Assembly: GCA_043805435.1 (NCBI GenBank)
Contig: JAZDHY010000055.1
Coordinates: forward strand, 11,618-75,617
Reading direction: 5' to 3'
DNA: 64,000 nt
Source of the DNA: JAEXOD01 sp043805435
GTDB lineage: Bacteria > Bacteroidota > Ignavibacteria > Ignavibacteriales > Melioribacteraceae
The position numbers were made by a program, and so were the translations under genes. Positions 1 through 8,532 of the stretch are shown one piece after another (the stretch's first letter is position 1; each line of letters begins with the position of its first letter). The notes beneath the pieces are model-generated. The model was not told the DNA's origin. It worked only from the letters and a program-made list of their open reading frames with translations, and did no database searches.

Positions 1-290
1 TCTGTGTAAATCTGCTCAATCTGCGTAATCTGTGTTCTATGTTTTTTTTTGAACGCTGAAAACACTGATTTTACAGATAACCGCTGATTTTTATTCGTGT
101 AAATCTGCCCAATCTGCGTAATCTGTGTTCTATGATTTTATTGGAATGCTGAAAACACTGATTTAACAGATAACCGCTGATTTTTAATCTGTATAAATCT
201 GCCCAATCTGCGTAATCTGTGTTCTATGTTTTTTTTTGAACGCTGAAAACACTGATTTTACAGATAACCGCTGATTTTTAAACTGTATAA
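1..290. repeat. About three tandem copies of a 93-94 bp repeat
   Basis: A unit containing the phrases AATCTGCGTAATCTGTG, AACACTGATTT and ACAGATAACCGCTGATTTTT recurs with its GTGT/GTAT anchor at positions 4, 97, 191 and, decayed, 284. The spacing is therefore 93-94 bp. The array runs off the left edge, so its full length is unknown. It holds no open frame that looks like a gene. Similar low-complexity intergenic text is common in this group of bacteria. The function is unknown. Confidence 0.85.
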
Positions 291-381
291 GTTTGCACTA
301 ATTTTTATTAATATTGTGCATTACTTTAGATGTATGCACAAATTTTTAACTTTTTTGTGCATACTATTTTATATGTGCACA
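291..381. promoter_or_regulatory. Ladder of TGTGCA/TGCACA half-sites upstream of the Fic gene
   Basis: TGTGCA-type hexamers lie at 315-320, 335-340 (TGCACA), 356-361 and 374-379, the last within the palindrome TGTGCACA at 374-381. A weaker TTTGCAC is at 292-298. Steps are about 18-21 bp, close to two helical turns. The middle two form a perfect 11-bp inverted repeat: GTATGCACAAA at 332-342 and TTTGTGCATAC at 354-364. The array ends 38 bp before the Fic start codon. It looks like a multi-site operator. The binder is unknown, and the winged-helix-like C-terminus of the Fic protein is one candidate. Confidence 0.6.
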
Positions 382-419
382 AACTTTAGTAAATTATGAT
401 ATAAAAACTTGAGTACAAG

Positions 420-1502
420 ATGAATTTTAATCCTGCTCTACCTTATAACGAATTACCATTATTACCACCTAAATTTAATTTTGATGATATAGAAATACTA
501 AAAAAATTAAATACGGCAAATTTGGCTTTATCAAAGTTAGACAACATTTCTGTCTCAATCCCTAATGCAGATATGTTTATTGAACCTTTATCAGTTCGAG
601 AGGCGGTTGCAAGTTCAGAAATTGAAAACATAAATACAACTGTTGAAGAAGTTTTTCAAGCATCCTTATTGGAATATGGTAAAATTTCTAAAGCACAAAA
701 AGAAACAATATGTTATAAAGAAGCTTTATTGCATGGGTATAATAATATCAAACTTTTGGGTTTTATTAGTACCAACAACATACTTGAGATTCAATCTATC
801 TTAGAACCGGAAAAACATGGTATTAGAAAAATACCGGGAACGAAAATTAAAAACACACTTACAAATGAAATTATTTTTACCCCACCCATTGGAGAAGAAA
901 ATATTCGTAATCTTTTATCTAATCTGGAAAAATATATTAATCATTTAGATGATAATCTTGATCCCTTAATTAAACTTGCTGTTATACATTATCAATTTGA
1001 ATCTATTCATCCTTTTTATGATGGCAATGGACGAACAGGAAGAATATTAATGGTTTTATATCTAATTTTGGTAGTAAGGTTACAATTTCCAATTCTTTAT
1101 TTAAGTGGCTATATATATAAAAATCGAACCGATTATTATAGATTATTGCGTGATGTTACCACAAATAATAATTGGAAAGACTGGACTTTATTCATTTTGA
1201 GTACCGTTGAAGAACAAGCAAAAATAACATTAGAATCAATGAATACAATCCGTATTTTAATGGATGAATATTTTAATATTTTGCAAAACTCCGAGTTAAA
1301 ACTAATATCAAATTCATTAAACCATTATTTATTTTCAAGACCATTTTATAATATAAAAACAATTTGTTTAAGTCTTAATATTACAAGAAATACTGCTTCA
1401 AAATACTTTAATCAACTTCTAAAGTTGGGTTTAATTGAAAATTTTAAGATAAAAAATATCTCTGTTTTTTATAATCCAAGGCTTTTGGAAATATTAAAAT
1501 AA
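420..1502 (+). CDS. Fic family protein (protein AMPylator) with C-terminal winged helix
   Basis: A 360-residue Fic/DOC protein. Known family members transfer AMP from ATP to hydroxyl side chains of target proteins. A Fic_N-type region covers about residues 1-85. The catalytic motif HPFYDGNGRTGR is complete at 197-208, with the catalytic His197 and the phosphate-binding Gly/Arg residues. An inhibitory-helix motif of the S/T-x-x-x-E-N type is visible as SSEIEN at 65-70, before the Fic core as in class II, self-inhibited Fic proteins. The last 80 residues look like a winged helix (ITRNTASKYFNQLLKLGLI), suggesting DNA binding and autoregulation. The gene follows a ladder of TGTGCA repeats. No antitoxin gene is adjacent. 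The next gene starts 160 bp downstream, so an operon is uncertain. Target proteins cannot be predicted. Confidence 0.9.
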   Translation: MNFNPALPYNELPLLPPKFNFDDIEILKKLNTANLALSKLDNISVSIPNADMFIEPLSVREAVASSEIENINTTVEEVFQASLLEYGKISKAQKETICYKEALLHGYNNIKLLGFISTNNILEIQSILEPEKHGIRKIPGTKIKNTLTNEIIFTPPIGEENIRNLLSNLEKYINHLDDNLDPLIKLAVIHYQFESIHPFYDGNGRTGRILMVLYLILVVRLQFPILYLSGYIYKNRTDYYRLLRDVTTNNNWKDWTLFILSTVEEQAKITLESMNTIRILMDEYFNILQNSELKLISNSLNHYLFSRPFYNIKTICLSLNITRNTASKYFNQLLKLGLIENFKIKNISVFYNPRLLEILK

Positions 1503-1662
1503 TATCAAATTATTATTTTCTTTTTATTATAATAATTATACTATTTGACATTTAAACATTATTTACATATTTTTCATTTACCCTATTTTTATGGGGTATT
1601 TAGCTTGTTTTTGCCATATTTTTTGGTATTTTTATATTAATAGGTGCATAAAAGGTAGTTAT

Positions 1663-2865
1663 ATGATAAAGATTGACGAAATAAAAGTAAAAAACTTTAA
1701 AAACATAGAAAATGCAACAATTAAGTTTGACAAGTATAATTTAATTGTCGGTTCAAATAATTCGGGTAAATCAAACCTTTTAATGGTTTTCAGATTTCTT
1801 AATTTTATTATTAATGATTCTATTGATATTGTTAAAAATTCATTTGAACAAGAAATACCAATTGTAGGATATATAAAACCTTATTATTTTTATAAAAAGG
1901 ATGTCCTTGAGATAGAACTTAAATTCTCTGATAACCAAAAAAAATTATTGTATAATTACGTCATTAGGATTCAATGGGAAGAGAAAGACGGATACGATTT
2001 TACTTCAGAAATAATCAAAGAATCTTTTTCTGTTAAATCTTTTAATAAACCGGGGAAAGCAAGTACTATTTTTTTAAAAATTAAGGACAAAATAACTTAT
2101 GGAGGTAATTTTGCAAATAATAGTTTTATGGATTCAGGTCAAAAACATGTTAGCGTGGTACGAATTTTAAATCCATTACCCCCAAAATCAAATCCATATT
2201 ACGCAGAGTTGTCTGTTTTGGATTATATAATAAAATCTCAAATTTACTATTTCTCTAATATAGGATTAAATAGTATTGATATAAAAGAAAGGAAGGACTT
2301 TTATGGACGAATTACTTCATATGATTTTATAAAGGAAATAAAAAAAATTGAAAATACTCCAAAATTTGAAATATTAAAAAGTATCTTAAATAAAATGTTA
2401 AATATTTCTGATTTACAGATAATGGAACGCAACGAAATAATTGAAAATTCAAATAATTTTTTTATTGTTATAACTCAATTTAATCATCAAAAACTTTTTT
2501 CCGGACTCTCTGATGGTTCTATATTACTTATTTCTTTAATAACAAAAATACTTACTTCTGAACATTCAATATTTCTGATTGAGGAACCGGAAAATTCATT
2601 ACACCCTAAAGCATTAGTTGATTTAATTAATTTCATAAAAAGCTTTATAAATGAAAAACAATTCATTATTGTAACTCATTCATTAACTTTATTAAATACA
2701 AGCAATCCTAATGATGTAATTATTGCAGAATTACAGGAAAACGGATTAAGTAATATTACAAATATTCCAAATCCCAAAGAAATTTCGAGAAGATTAAAAA
2801 ACAGTTTTTCTGCTTTTAGTGATTTTGTATTTTTTGCTGATAAAAATGAAGAGGAGTTTGAATAA
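1663..2865 (+). CDS. AAA/ABC-type ATPase, RecF/OLD-like (AAA_15/AAA_21)
   Basis: A roughly 400-residue ATPase of the SMC/RecF/OLD-like group. Walker A is GSNNSGKS at residues 30-37. Walker B is at about 303-309 (FLIEEPE), followed by the NSLHP D-loop region. The His-switch IVTHS lies near 337. I place the start at the ATG at 1663, preceded by AAAGGTAG; upstream in-frame codons encode an unlikely Cys/Trp/Tyr-rich leader. No nuclease domain is fused here; the next gene, 5 bp downstream, supplies a TOPRIM-like partner. ATPase plus separate TOPRIM/DUF4276 or DUF4435 gene is a layout seen in anti-phage or stress modules such as PARIS and in OLD-like systems. The defence role is inferred from context only. 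Confidence 0.85.
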   Translation: MIKIDEIKVKNFKNIENATIKFDKYNLIVGSNNSGKSNLLMVFRFLNFIINDSIDIVKNSFEQEIPIVGYIKPYYFYKKDVLEIELKFSDNQKKLLYNYVIRIQWEEKDGYDFTSEIIKESFSVKSFNKPGKASTIFLKIKDKITYGGNFANNSFMDSGQKHVSVVRILNPLPPKSNPYYAELSVLDYIIKSQIYYFSNIGLNSIDIKERKDFYGRITSYDFIKEIKKIENTPKFEILKSILNKMLNISDLQIMERNEIIENSNNFFIVITQFNHQKLFSGLSDGSILLISLITKILTSEHSIFLIEEPENSLHPKALVDLINFIKSFINEKQFIIVTHSLTLLNTSNPNDVIIAELQENGLSNITNIPNPKEISRRLKNSFSAFSDFVFFADKNEEEFE

Positions 2866-2870
2866 TTTTT

Positions 2871-3473
2871 ATGGATAATCCAAATTCTATTTTGTTTTTA
2901 TTTGAAGGCGAAACTGAAAGAGAGTTTTATGATATTTTATTTGATAATTACCAGATAGATCGAAAAATTAAAATCAATAAAATTGATCTTAAAGGTATCT
3001 GGTCAATTAATGAAAAAGTGAAAAATAGAACTTATGAGTATTTGGCAAAGTCGAAAAGTCCTAAAATTACAGTAATTATTGCTCATGATAGAGAGGGAAT
3101 AAAAAGTAAAAAATCATGTGTAAATTTAAATTTGTTAAAAAAAGAATTTGTCAAAGGCAAAAATTCAAGAATTAAAGAAATAAAAGAGACGATCGCTACT
3201 CAAGATTTAGAAAGCTGGTTGTTTCATGATATTGATAATATCTATAAACACTTAAAAACTCCATCAAAAGAAAGGAATACCAAAAACTATTTAAATGTAG
3301 AATCAAAAAATAATACTGACTTATCAACTTTATTCCACAAATACGGTAAACATTACCAAAAAGGTAGTAAAGTAGAAGGATTTTTATTAAAATTAGATTT
3401 TGTTAAAATTTATAATAAAACACCTGAATTACAAGAATTAATTAAATATATAAAATCACTAATTGAAGAATAG
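2871..3473 (+). CDS. DUF4276-like, TOPRIM-fold candidate nuclease partner of the ATPase
   Basis: A 200-residue protein. The N-terminal FLFEGETEREFY (residues 9-20) matches the glycine/glutamate signature that opens DUF4276 and related TOPRIM-fold proteins, with Glu12 as candidate metal ligand. A second acidic block, AHDREG (Asp73), follows the third predicted beta strand. TQDLESWLF (about 110-118) corresponds to the E-A/S-W-L block usual in DUF4276. The start lies 5 bp after the ATPase stop and the stop 2 bp before the next ATG, so the three genes are almost certainly cotranscribed. DUF4276 proteins are often beside AAA ATPases. Activity is not established for this family as a whole. RloB-like proteins are a possible alternative assignment. 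Confidence 0.7.
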   Translation: MDNPNSILFLFEGETEREFYDILFDNYQIDRKIKINKIDLKGIWSINEKVKNRTYEYLAKSKSPKITVIIAHDREGIKSKKSCVNLNLLKKEFVKGKNSRIKEIKETIATQDLESWLFHDIDNIYKHLKTPSKERNTKNYLNVESKNNTDLSTLFHKYGKHYQKGSKVEGFLLKLDFVKIYNKTPELQELIKYIKSLIEE

Positions 3474-3475
3474 CC

Positions 3476-3805
3476 ATGTTACTATCAAACATCCCATTTA
3501 TAACAACAGATTGGAGTACCATTACACCAACCGAACACAAAGGTGAAACAGGAATGGCTTACTGGAGAACACAAAATTTTGATAATATCCGTGTTAGGAT
3601 GGTAGAATATTCACCCGGTTATCTAGCCGATCACTGGTGCTTAAAAGGACATATTATTTTATGTTTAGAAGGAGAACTTCATACTGAGTTAAAAGACGGA
3701 CGTACTTTTATTCTTAAACCCGGTCAAACTTATCAAGTAGCAGATAATTCGGAAGCTCATAAATCGAGTACTACCATTGGTGCCAAATTATTTATTGTAG
3801 ATTAA
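3476..3805 (+). CDS. Small single-domain cupin (DHCW-motif cupin fold protein)
   Basis: A 109-residue cupin-fold protein with no signal peptide or membrane segment, so cytoplasmic. ADHWCLKGHIILCLEGEL in the middle gives the DHWC block and first cupin strand pair. LKPGQTYQVAD is the typical turn before the second half, with His later in EAHKSS. The gene begins 2 bp after the DUF4276-like gene, suggesting cotranscription. Substrate or metal is not predictable. It may be a passenger: single cupins of this type occur in many contexts. It ends 4 bp from the convergent histidine kinase gene with no visible terminator between them. Confidence 0.8.
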   Translation: MLLSNIPFITTDWSTITPTEHKGETGMAYWRTQNFDNIRVRMVEYSPGYLADHWCLKGHIILCLEGELHTELKDGRTFILKPGQTYQVADNSEAHKSSTTIGAKLFIVD

Positions 3806-3808
3806 TTA

Positions 3809-5578
3809 TCATGTTTTGTTAGGAATTGAAATTACAAATTCACTTCCTTCTCCAACTTTGCTAAAAACATCAATTTTGCCATTATGGTTAGTAATTATAC
3901 CATATGTAATGGAAAGGCCTAATCCGGTGCCTTTCCCTACTTCTTTTGTAGTATAAAAAGGTTCAAATATTCTTTCTTTTACCGATTCATCAATTCCAAT
4001 TCCGGAATCTTTTATTGAAATATAAACATATTTTTCATCGTTCCAAGTTTTAATAAATATTTTTCCTTTATCAATAATAGAATCTTTTGCATTGGTTAAA
4101 ATATTTAGAAATACTTGGTTTAATCTTCCCGGATAACATAAAACTGTTGGAATATTACCTAAATTTAAAACAACTTCAATTTTATTTTTAAGAACATTTT
4201 TTAACATAATTAAAGTAGATTCCAAACCGCTATTAATATCAGCCATAACCATTTCACCGCTATCAATGCGCGAAAAATTTCTTAAACCTTTAACAATATC
4301 AGCAGTCCTTTTTGCCCCATCATCCATGCCATTTAGTAAATTTTCAATTTCATTTAACAAAAAGTCAAAATCAATATCTTTTTTGTATGAATAAATTATA
4401 TCCATATGTTTTTCGTAATCATTTAACTTAATTATTTCTTCATATTTCAATAAAAGCTGCAAGATATCATGTATATCTCTTCTTAAGGGGGATATATTAG
4501 ACATTACAAAATTTATTGGATTATTAATTTCATGCGCTATTCCGGCAGTAAGCTGCCCCAATGAAGCTAATTTTTCGGATTGAATTAATTTATTTTGTGT
4601 GTATTTTAAGTTTTCTAAAGCTTTTTCCAAGTCCGTATTTTTTTGCTCAATTACCTTTGTTTGATTTTCTAAAAATTCGGATTTTTGTTGTAACAAAAGA
4701 TTTGTTTCCTGTAATTCTTTTTGCTGATTAATTAATTTTGTTGCTTGATCCTCTGTTCTTGTTTTAAACTGTTTAATAGAATCAGCCATCTGTAAAAATG
4801 TTTTTGCCAAACGCCCAATTTCGTCTTTACTATTAATATCAAGCCAAATATCCAAATTACCTTTTGTAACAGCGGCCGCAGCCCGGTCTAACTGCTTAAT
4901 AGGTATTGTGATAAGTCTTACCAGCACAAATATTAAAAATATTGATAATCCTATTGCAACTAAAACCATAAATCTTGACAAATTTTTAGTAGCCACAAAA
5001 GTTTTTTCAGCTCGTTTTGTAGCTTTAAATGCATCCAGTTTGCTTAAGCTGACCAACGAAACCAAATCATCGCCACATGTAGTATAAATTGCTTTTGCTT
5101 TACCCAGCAATAATTCCATTGCTGCATTTTTATTATTTTCACGCGATAGTTTTATTACATTAAAGCTAAAATCAACATATATTTCCCAATTATTAATAAA
5201 TCCATCATATAATCTTTCTTCTTTATTTGAATATACATCCTTCTTTTTATATTTCTTTTTTAATTTTTCATATTTGTCAATGTTATCATTAATTTGATCA
5301 ATTAATGCAATCATTTCTTCTTCCTGTAAGCGTTTTTTGCTTTGATCAAATGTATATGCGTGTTCAAGCTGAAATGAACGTAATTGTGAAGTGTTTAGAT
5401 TAAGATCTGATAATGTAACTGCCCGTTCAAGCCAGTTATTGGATATTTCTTCAATTTCTTTATTTAACGAGCCTAAATTATAAACCGAAATAGCATTTAT
5501 ACCGGCTAAAACAAAAAATATTATTCCAAACGATAGCCCCTGTTTAACACCAAATTTCAAATCCTTAAAAAAAATCAT
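3809..5578 (-). CDS. Membrane sensor histidine kinase (4HB-like sensor, HAMP, HisKA, HATPase)
   Basis: 589 residues. TM1 is at about 12-32; a helical periplasmic region of about 170 residues resembles a four-helix-bundle sensor; TM2 is at about 202-224. HAMP follows at about 225-275 and a coiled coil at about 280-335. The phospho-acceptor is His349 (AGIAHEINNP), N-box Asn496 (LNILTNAKDS), G1 box DSGIGI near 524 and G2 box GTGLGLS at 550-556, so the kinase looks intact. It is the last gene of a three-gene unit after a porin and a periplasmic binding-like protein; the gap to the latter is 13 bp. The binding protein may present ligand to the sensor. No response regulator gene is adjacent. Confidence 0.9.
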   Translation of the reverse strand: MIFFKDLKFGVKQGLSFGIIFFVLAGINAISVYNLGSLNKEIEEISNNWLERAVTLSDLNLNTSQLRSFQLEHAYTFDQSKKRLQEEEMIALIDQINDNIDKYEKLKKKYKKKDVYSNKEERLYDGFINNWEIYVDFSFNVIKLSRENNKNAAMELLLGKAKAIYTTCGDDLVSLVSLSKLDAFKATKRAEKTFVATKNLSRFMVLVAIGLSIFLIFVLVRLITIPIKQLDRAAAAVTKGNLDIWLDINSKDEIGRLAKTFLQMADSIKQFKTRTEDQATKLINQQKELQETNLLLQQKSEFLENQTKVIEQKNTDLEKALENLKYTQNKLIQSEKLASLGQLTAGIAHEINNPINFVMSNISPLRRDIHDILQLLLKYEEIIKLNDYEKHMDIIYSYKKDIDFDFLLNEIENLLNGMDDGAKRTADIVKGLRNFSRIDSGEMVMADINSGLESTLIMLKNVLKNKIEVVLNLGNIPTVLCYPGRLNQVFLNILTNAKDSIIDKGKIFIKTWNDEKYVYISIKDSGIGIDESVKERIFEPFYTTKEVGKGTGLGLSITYGIITNHNGKIDVFSKVGEGSEFVISIPNKT

Positions 5579-5591
5579 ATTCTCATCAATA

Positions 5592-6008
5592 TTATTTAAT
5601 AATTGCTATAGTTTTAACATTTCCTTTAATTTTATTCAAACTAATAAAACCGATGGAGCCCGGAGTATTTTCAACTTTGTTACACATCTCCTCTTCCGAA
5701 TTTACCGATTCCGGCGGATCACCATCACCCGAAAGCATCCGTTTCATCCAAATTGATTTCATACGTGCTGTATTTTTTGCAATGTATTCATAAAACAAAT
5801 CTTTAACTTCCAACTTAGGCTTTAGGTCAAATACTATAATAGGTTTGGAGTTTGGCCAATATTTAATATCGCCCGAATAATAATCCAATAACTGAGATTT
5901 TGTAATTCTATCCACAGGTACACTTTTATTGGCTATTACAGCAACCTGAGCATCTAATCCTTTTGATAAAAAAAACATTAAGAAGAAAAGTAAAAAATAT
6001 TTTTTCAT
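5592..6008 (-). CDS. Periplasmic PstS-like (PBP-like) substrate-binding protein, short form
   Basis: 138 residues with a signal peptide (residues 1-20, cut after GLDA). The pattern K-S-V-x-x-D-x-I-T-K-x-Q-L and the later TPGSIGFISL block are hallmarks of PBP-like/phosphate-binding folds. At 138 residues it is half the length of a full PstS, so it represents a single-lobe or minimal form. It lies 15 bp after the porin gene and 13 bp before the histidine kinase gene. No pst permease or ATPase genes are nearby, so transport by an ABC system is not supported here. A sensing role, delivering ligand to the kinase, is my inference. The ligand could be phosphate or another oxyanion. Confidence 0.8.
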   Translation of the reverse strand: MKKYFLLFFLMFFLSKGLDAQVAVIANKSVPVDRITKSQLLDYYSGDIKYWPNSKPIIVFDLKPKLEVKDLFYEYIAKNTARMKSIWMKRMLSGDGDPPESVNSEEEMCNKVENTPGSIGFISLNKIKGNVKTIAIIK

Positions 6009-6023
6009 ACTATTCTCTTATTA

Positions 6024-7148
6024 TTAAAAAAATACCGAAATTGCTGCAGCATAATAAAATATTAAGCTTTCATGTTCAGGATAATTTGTAACATCAATAT
6101 CCACGCGTGCAAACTGCCCCTTAATTTTTATCCTGTCATTTATATCATATGCCAAACCGACATTTGGTGTTGTTACCGATACTTCCGTATTCAAATGCGC
6201 AAAATTTGGAATATTTACATTAAAATGCTCTTGAAGTGAATATAAACTAAAATAAGCTAATAAATCATCCGTTATCCTATAACCCATTGTAACATAAAAA
6301 AATTGTTTATCTAAATCTAACAGATTATTTGTATTATATAAAACTTTTATATACTCGGCTTGGAAGCTGACTTTTTTAAAATCCAATAAAATATCATGAC
6401 CAATTCGAAAACGTGGTATATTATTAAAATCGTATTCCGGTAATCCAAAATACGTTTTAAGCTGATTAAATTTTGTTATTTCATCATAAGAAGCCGAAAA
6501 ACCAATTTTAATATCTTCATATCTTAAACCAATTCTTCCGCCAACTAAAAATAAATTTGTAGTATCTACCCCACTTTGTCCTGTTGATGTTTCCTTTGTA
6601 CTAATATTTGGACTATTTCCTACATAAAACGCATAATCTAATTTTGTGTCTTCAATAGGAATAAAGCCATATATTTGTGCAAATGCTCTTTGTGGTGTAA
6701 AATCCTCTAAGTTTAAAAATTCATTAAACGATGTTTCATAGGCTAAAGGTCTAATAATGTAGGGTAATAACGGCGTTTTATTACTTATTTCGTTAAGATT
6801 ATTAAAAGGAGGAATTTGAAGGCCTAATTTAAGATTAAATCTTTTGCTTAAATAATACTTTACCCAAACTTCATTTAAACTAAAATCACCCCACGATTTA
6901 CCCGAAGAAAAATTATTTAAATATTCAAAATTTATAAAAGTCGACCAGTTTTCAGTTAAATCGCGCTGTAAAAATAAATTAAACTGCTGCATATCAAACG
7001 ATTTTTTATCCGATTCATCTTTAATCAATTGCTGCATAAAAGAAATTTGAAAATAACCAAACATCCTAAACGGAGCTTCATCAAATTGAGCATACATTTT
7101 AGAAACTGAAAGAAGTAAAATAATAAATGCCAACCTTTGTGTTTTCAC
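6024..7148 (-). CDS. Outer-membrane porin-like beta-barrel protein
   Basis: About 374 residues. I chose a GTG start at 7148 because it is preceded by AGAGG at a good distance and yields a clean signal peptide (VKTQRLAFIILLLSVSKMYA). The open frame extends upstream to 7208 but that leader is implausible. The mature protein is rich in alternating aromatic/polar strands and ends in an aromatic residue (YYAAAISVFF), typical of an outer-membrane barrel. It resembles phosphate-selective porin O/P-like proteins of the FCB group. It is the first gene of the porin, binding-protein, kinase unit. Selectivity is not determinable from sequence alone. Confidence 0.75.
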   Translation of the reverse strand: MKTQRLAFIILLLSVSKMYAQFDEAPFRMFGYFQISFMQQLIKDESDKKSFDMQQFNLFLQRDLTENWSTFINFEYLNNFSSGKSWGDFSLNEVWVKYYLSKRFNLKLGLQIPPFNNLNEISNKTPLLPYIIRPLAYETSFNEFLNLEDFTPQRAFAQIYGFIPIEDTKLDYAFYVGNSPNISTKETSTGQSGVDTTNLFLVGGRIGLRYEDIKIGFSASYDEITKFNQLKTYFGLPEYDFNNIPRFRIGHDILLDFKKVSFQAEYIKVLYNTNNLLDLDKQFFYVTMGYRITDDLLAYFSLYSLQEHFNVNIPNFAHLNTEVSVTTPNVGLAYDINDRIKIKGQFARVDIDVTNYPEHESLIFYYAAAISVFF

Positions 7149-7645
7149 ATAAACCTCTGTAATACAACAAAAATATTTATTAAGAAATATACCAAAAAAA
7201 AGTAACATTTTTAAATATTCTTTTTTTATCTAATATTATTCCCATTTTTAGATAAGAGTTACAACATTGTATTTTTATACCCAAGCCTAAACAAACACAA
7301 AAACATCAAAAATATATTTCTATAACGTTTTTCCATCTTGCAATGAAGTAGACATGTTTATAGAAACACAAAACAAAACCAAAATCAAAACATATCCCGT
7401 TATTTTATTTCTCAGCTACGCAGCTCTTGTTTGCTCGGGGTTCATTCATTCTATAAACATTCCTCCCGCTATGCGGGATTGAATCCGATAATATGAAAAT
7501 ATTCCGTTTTACAAAAAATTTTTATTCGTTTATTTAATTATGCGTTTAAAATCAAATAAATAATTCTTTTGTATTTTATCCCGCATAGCGGGAAATATGT
7601 TTATATTGTAATGACATGTTTTTTTGCAGACAATTCAACAATCAA
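7149..7645. other. Intergenic region holding one hairpin-bounded repeat
   Basis: No gene recognised. It should contain the promoter of the porin operon near its left end. A hairpin-bounded repeat occupies 7451-7604, preceded by the CAGCTACGCAGCTCTTGTTTG text that also precedes two of the copies at 20.8-21.3 kb. Confidence 0.6.
7451..7604. repeat. Hairpin-bounded intergenic repeat, copy A
   Basis: It opens with CTATAAACATTCCTCCCGC, continues into TATGCGGGAT, and closes with the inverse (ATCCCGCATAGCGGG, then ATATGTTTATA). Each end is itself a small hairpin (CCCGC-TAT-GCGGG), and the two ends are inverted repeats of each other. The core contains TTTATTCGTTTATTTAATTA and the variant tail AAATCAAATAAATAATTCTT. 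Three related copies lie between 20.6 and 21.3 kb. No open frame is present. Confidence 0.85.
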
Positions 7646-8512
7646 TTAACGCCCTTTTACAATTTCATAACTGGCAAATGCCTCAGTACGTCTATCAAGC
7701 GGAATTGCAACTAACCATTCCATAATTTCGCTTAAAGCCGATTTATATGTCGGAATTACATTATTTCCATCAGTAGAGAATACCGATGATTTAAAATCGT
7801 GTTTATCTTTTAATGCAATTATCATTAATCCTTCAATTGCGCTGTTCCTATTTGCGGGCAATCCAACGGTAAAACTCATACCTAATGATAGTATCTTGCT
7901 CTCAAACTTTTGCTGTTTTAATTCTGTTGAATAATAGGTATTCTCAATAGCTTGGTTTGGTAAAACTAATTGAACTGAATCGTTTGACATAATATTAAAC
8001 AAATATAAATATGCGTTTTCACTAACATGAATTGAATAATCAAGCTTATCATTAATTTTTAAATTGCCTCTATCAATATATTTTGTTTTATTTAATATTA
8101 TTTCGGCCTTAAAATTTGGATCAATATTTCCTTTCTCTTCAACTACCCTTGCATCAATTTTTGCAATATATAAAGGATAATTATTTTCCATACTGGTTTC
8201 AAAGGTATATTTTTCTTCAACTATTTTACCGTAAGTTGATGTACGTGTAAATTTTTTAAATATATCATTAAATTCATTTGCATTATTACCGGAGATATTT
8301 TCTTCTACACTTCTAAATACTTCTTCACTTAATTTAAGCCCTACAACATTTTTTATAGCCTCAAATCTTGCGTTTTCCAATGCTATGCTTTTTGCCTGTT
8401 CGGGACTTACATTTACAGCCAAACAACTTCCTTCGGCTTTGGTCCATGTACCGTCCTGTGCAAAAGTTAAACAGTTAACAAATAGAATTGTTATAAATAA
8501 ATATTTAGACAT
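7646..8512 (-). CDS. Secreted/periplasmic DUF4384 domain protein
   Basis: About 288 residues with a signal peptide (MSKYLFITILFVNCLTFAQ). I place the start at the ATG at 8512, 6 bp after a GGGG block; a TTG 12 bp upstream is possible. An N-terminal part (about 25-120) rich in A-R-x-x-A-x-x-x-x-V resembles LPP20/FlgT-like stress domains. The DUF4384 domain covers about 135-240 (NDKLDYSIHVSENAYLYLF, then VLPN). DUF4384 proteins often occur with caspase-family proteases, and one is encoded 10 kb upstream on the same strand. A 165-bp array of a 7-bp repeat begins 20 bp before the start codon, so expression could vary with copy number. Function unknown. Confidence 0.75.
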   Translation of the reverse strand: MSKYLFITILFVNCLTFAQDGTWTKAEGSCLAVNVSPEQAKSIALENARFEAIKNVVGLKLSEEVFRSVEENISGNNANEFNDIFKKFTRTSTYGKIVEEKYTFETSMENNYPLYIAKIDARVVEEKGNIDPNFKAEIILNKTKYIDRGNLKINDKLDYSIHVSENAYLYLFNIMSNDSVQLVLPNQAIENTYYSTELKQQKFESKILSLGMSFTVGLPANRNSAIEGLMIIALKDKHDFKSSVFSTDGNNVIPTYKSALSEIMEWLVAIPLDRRTEAFASYEIVKGR

Positions 8513-8532
8513 CTTTATCCCCAAGAAATAGC

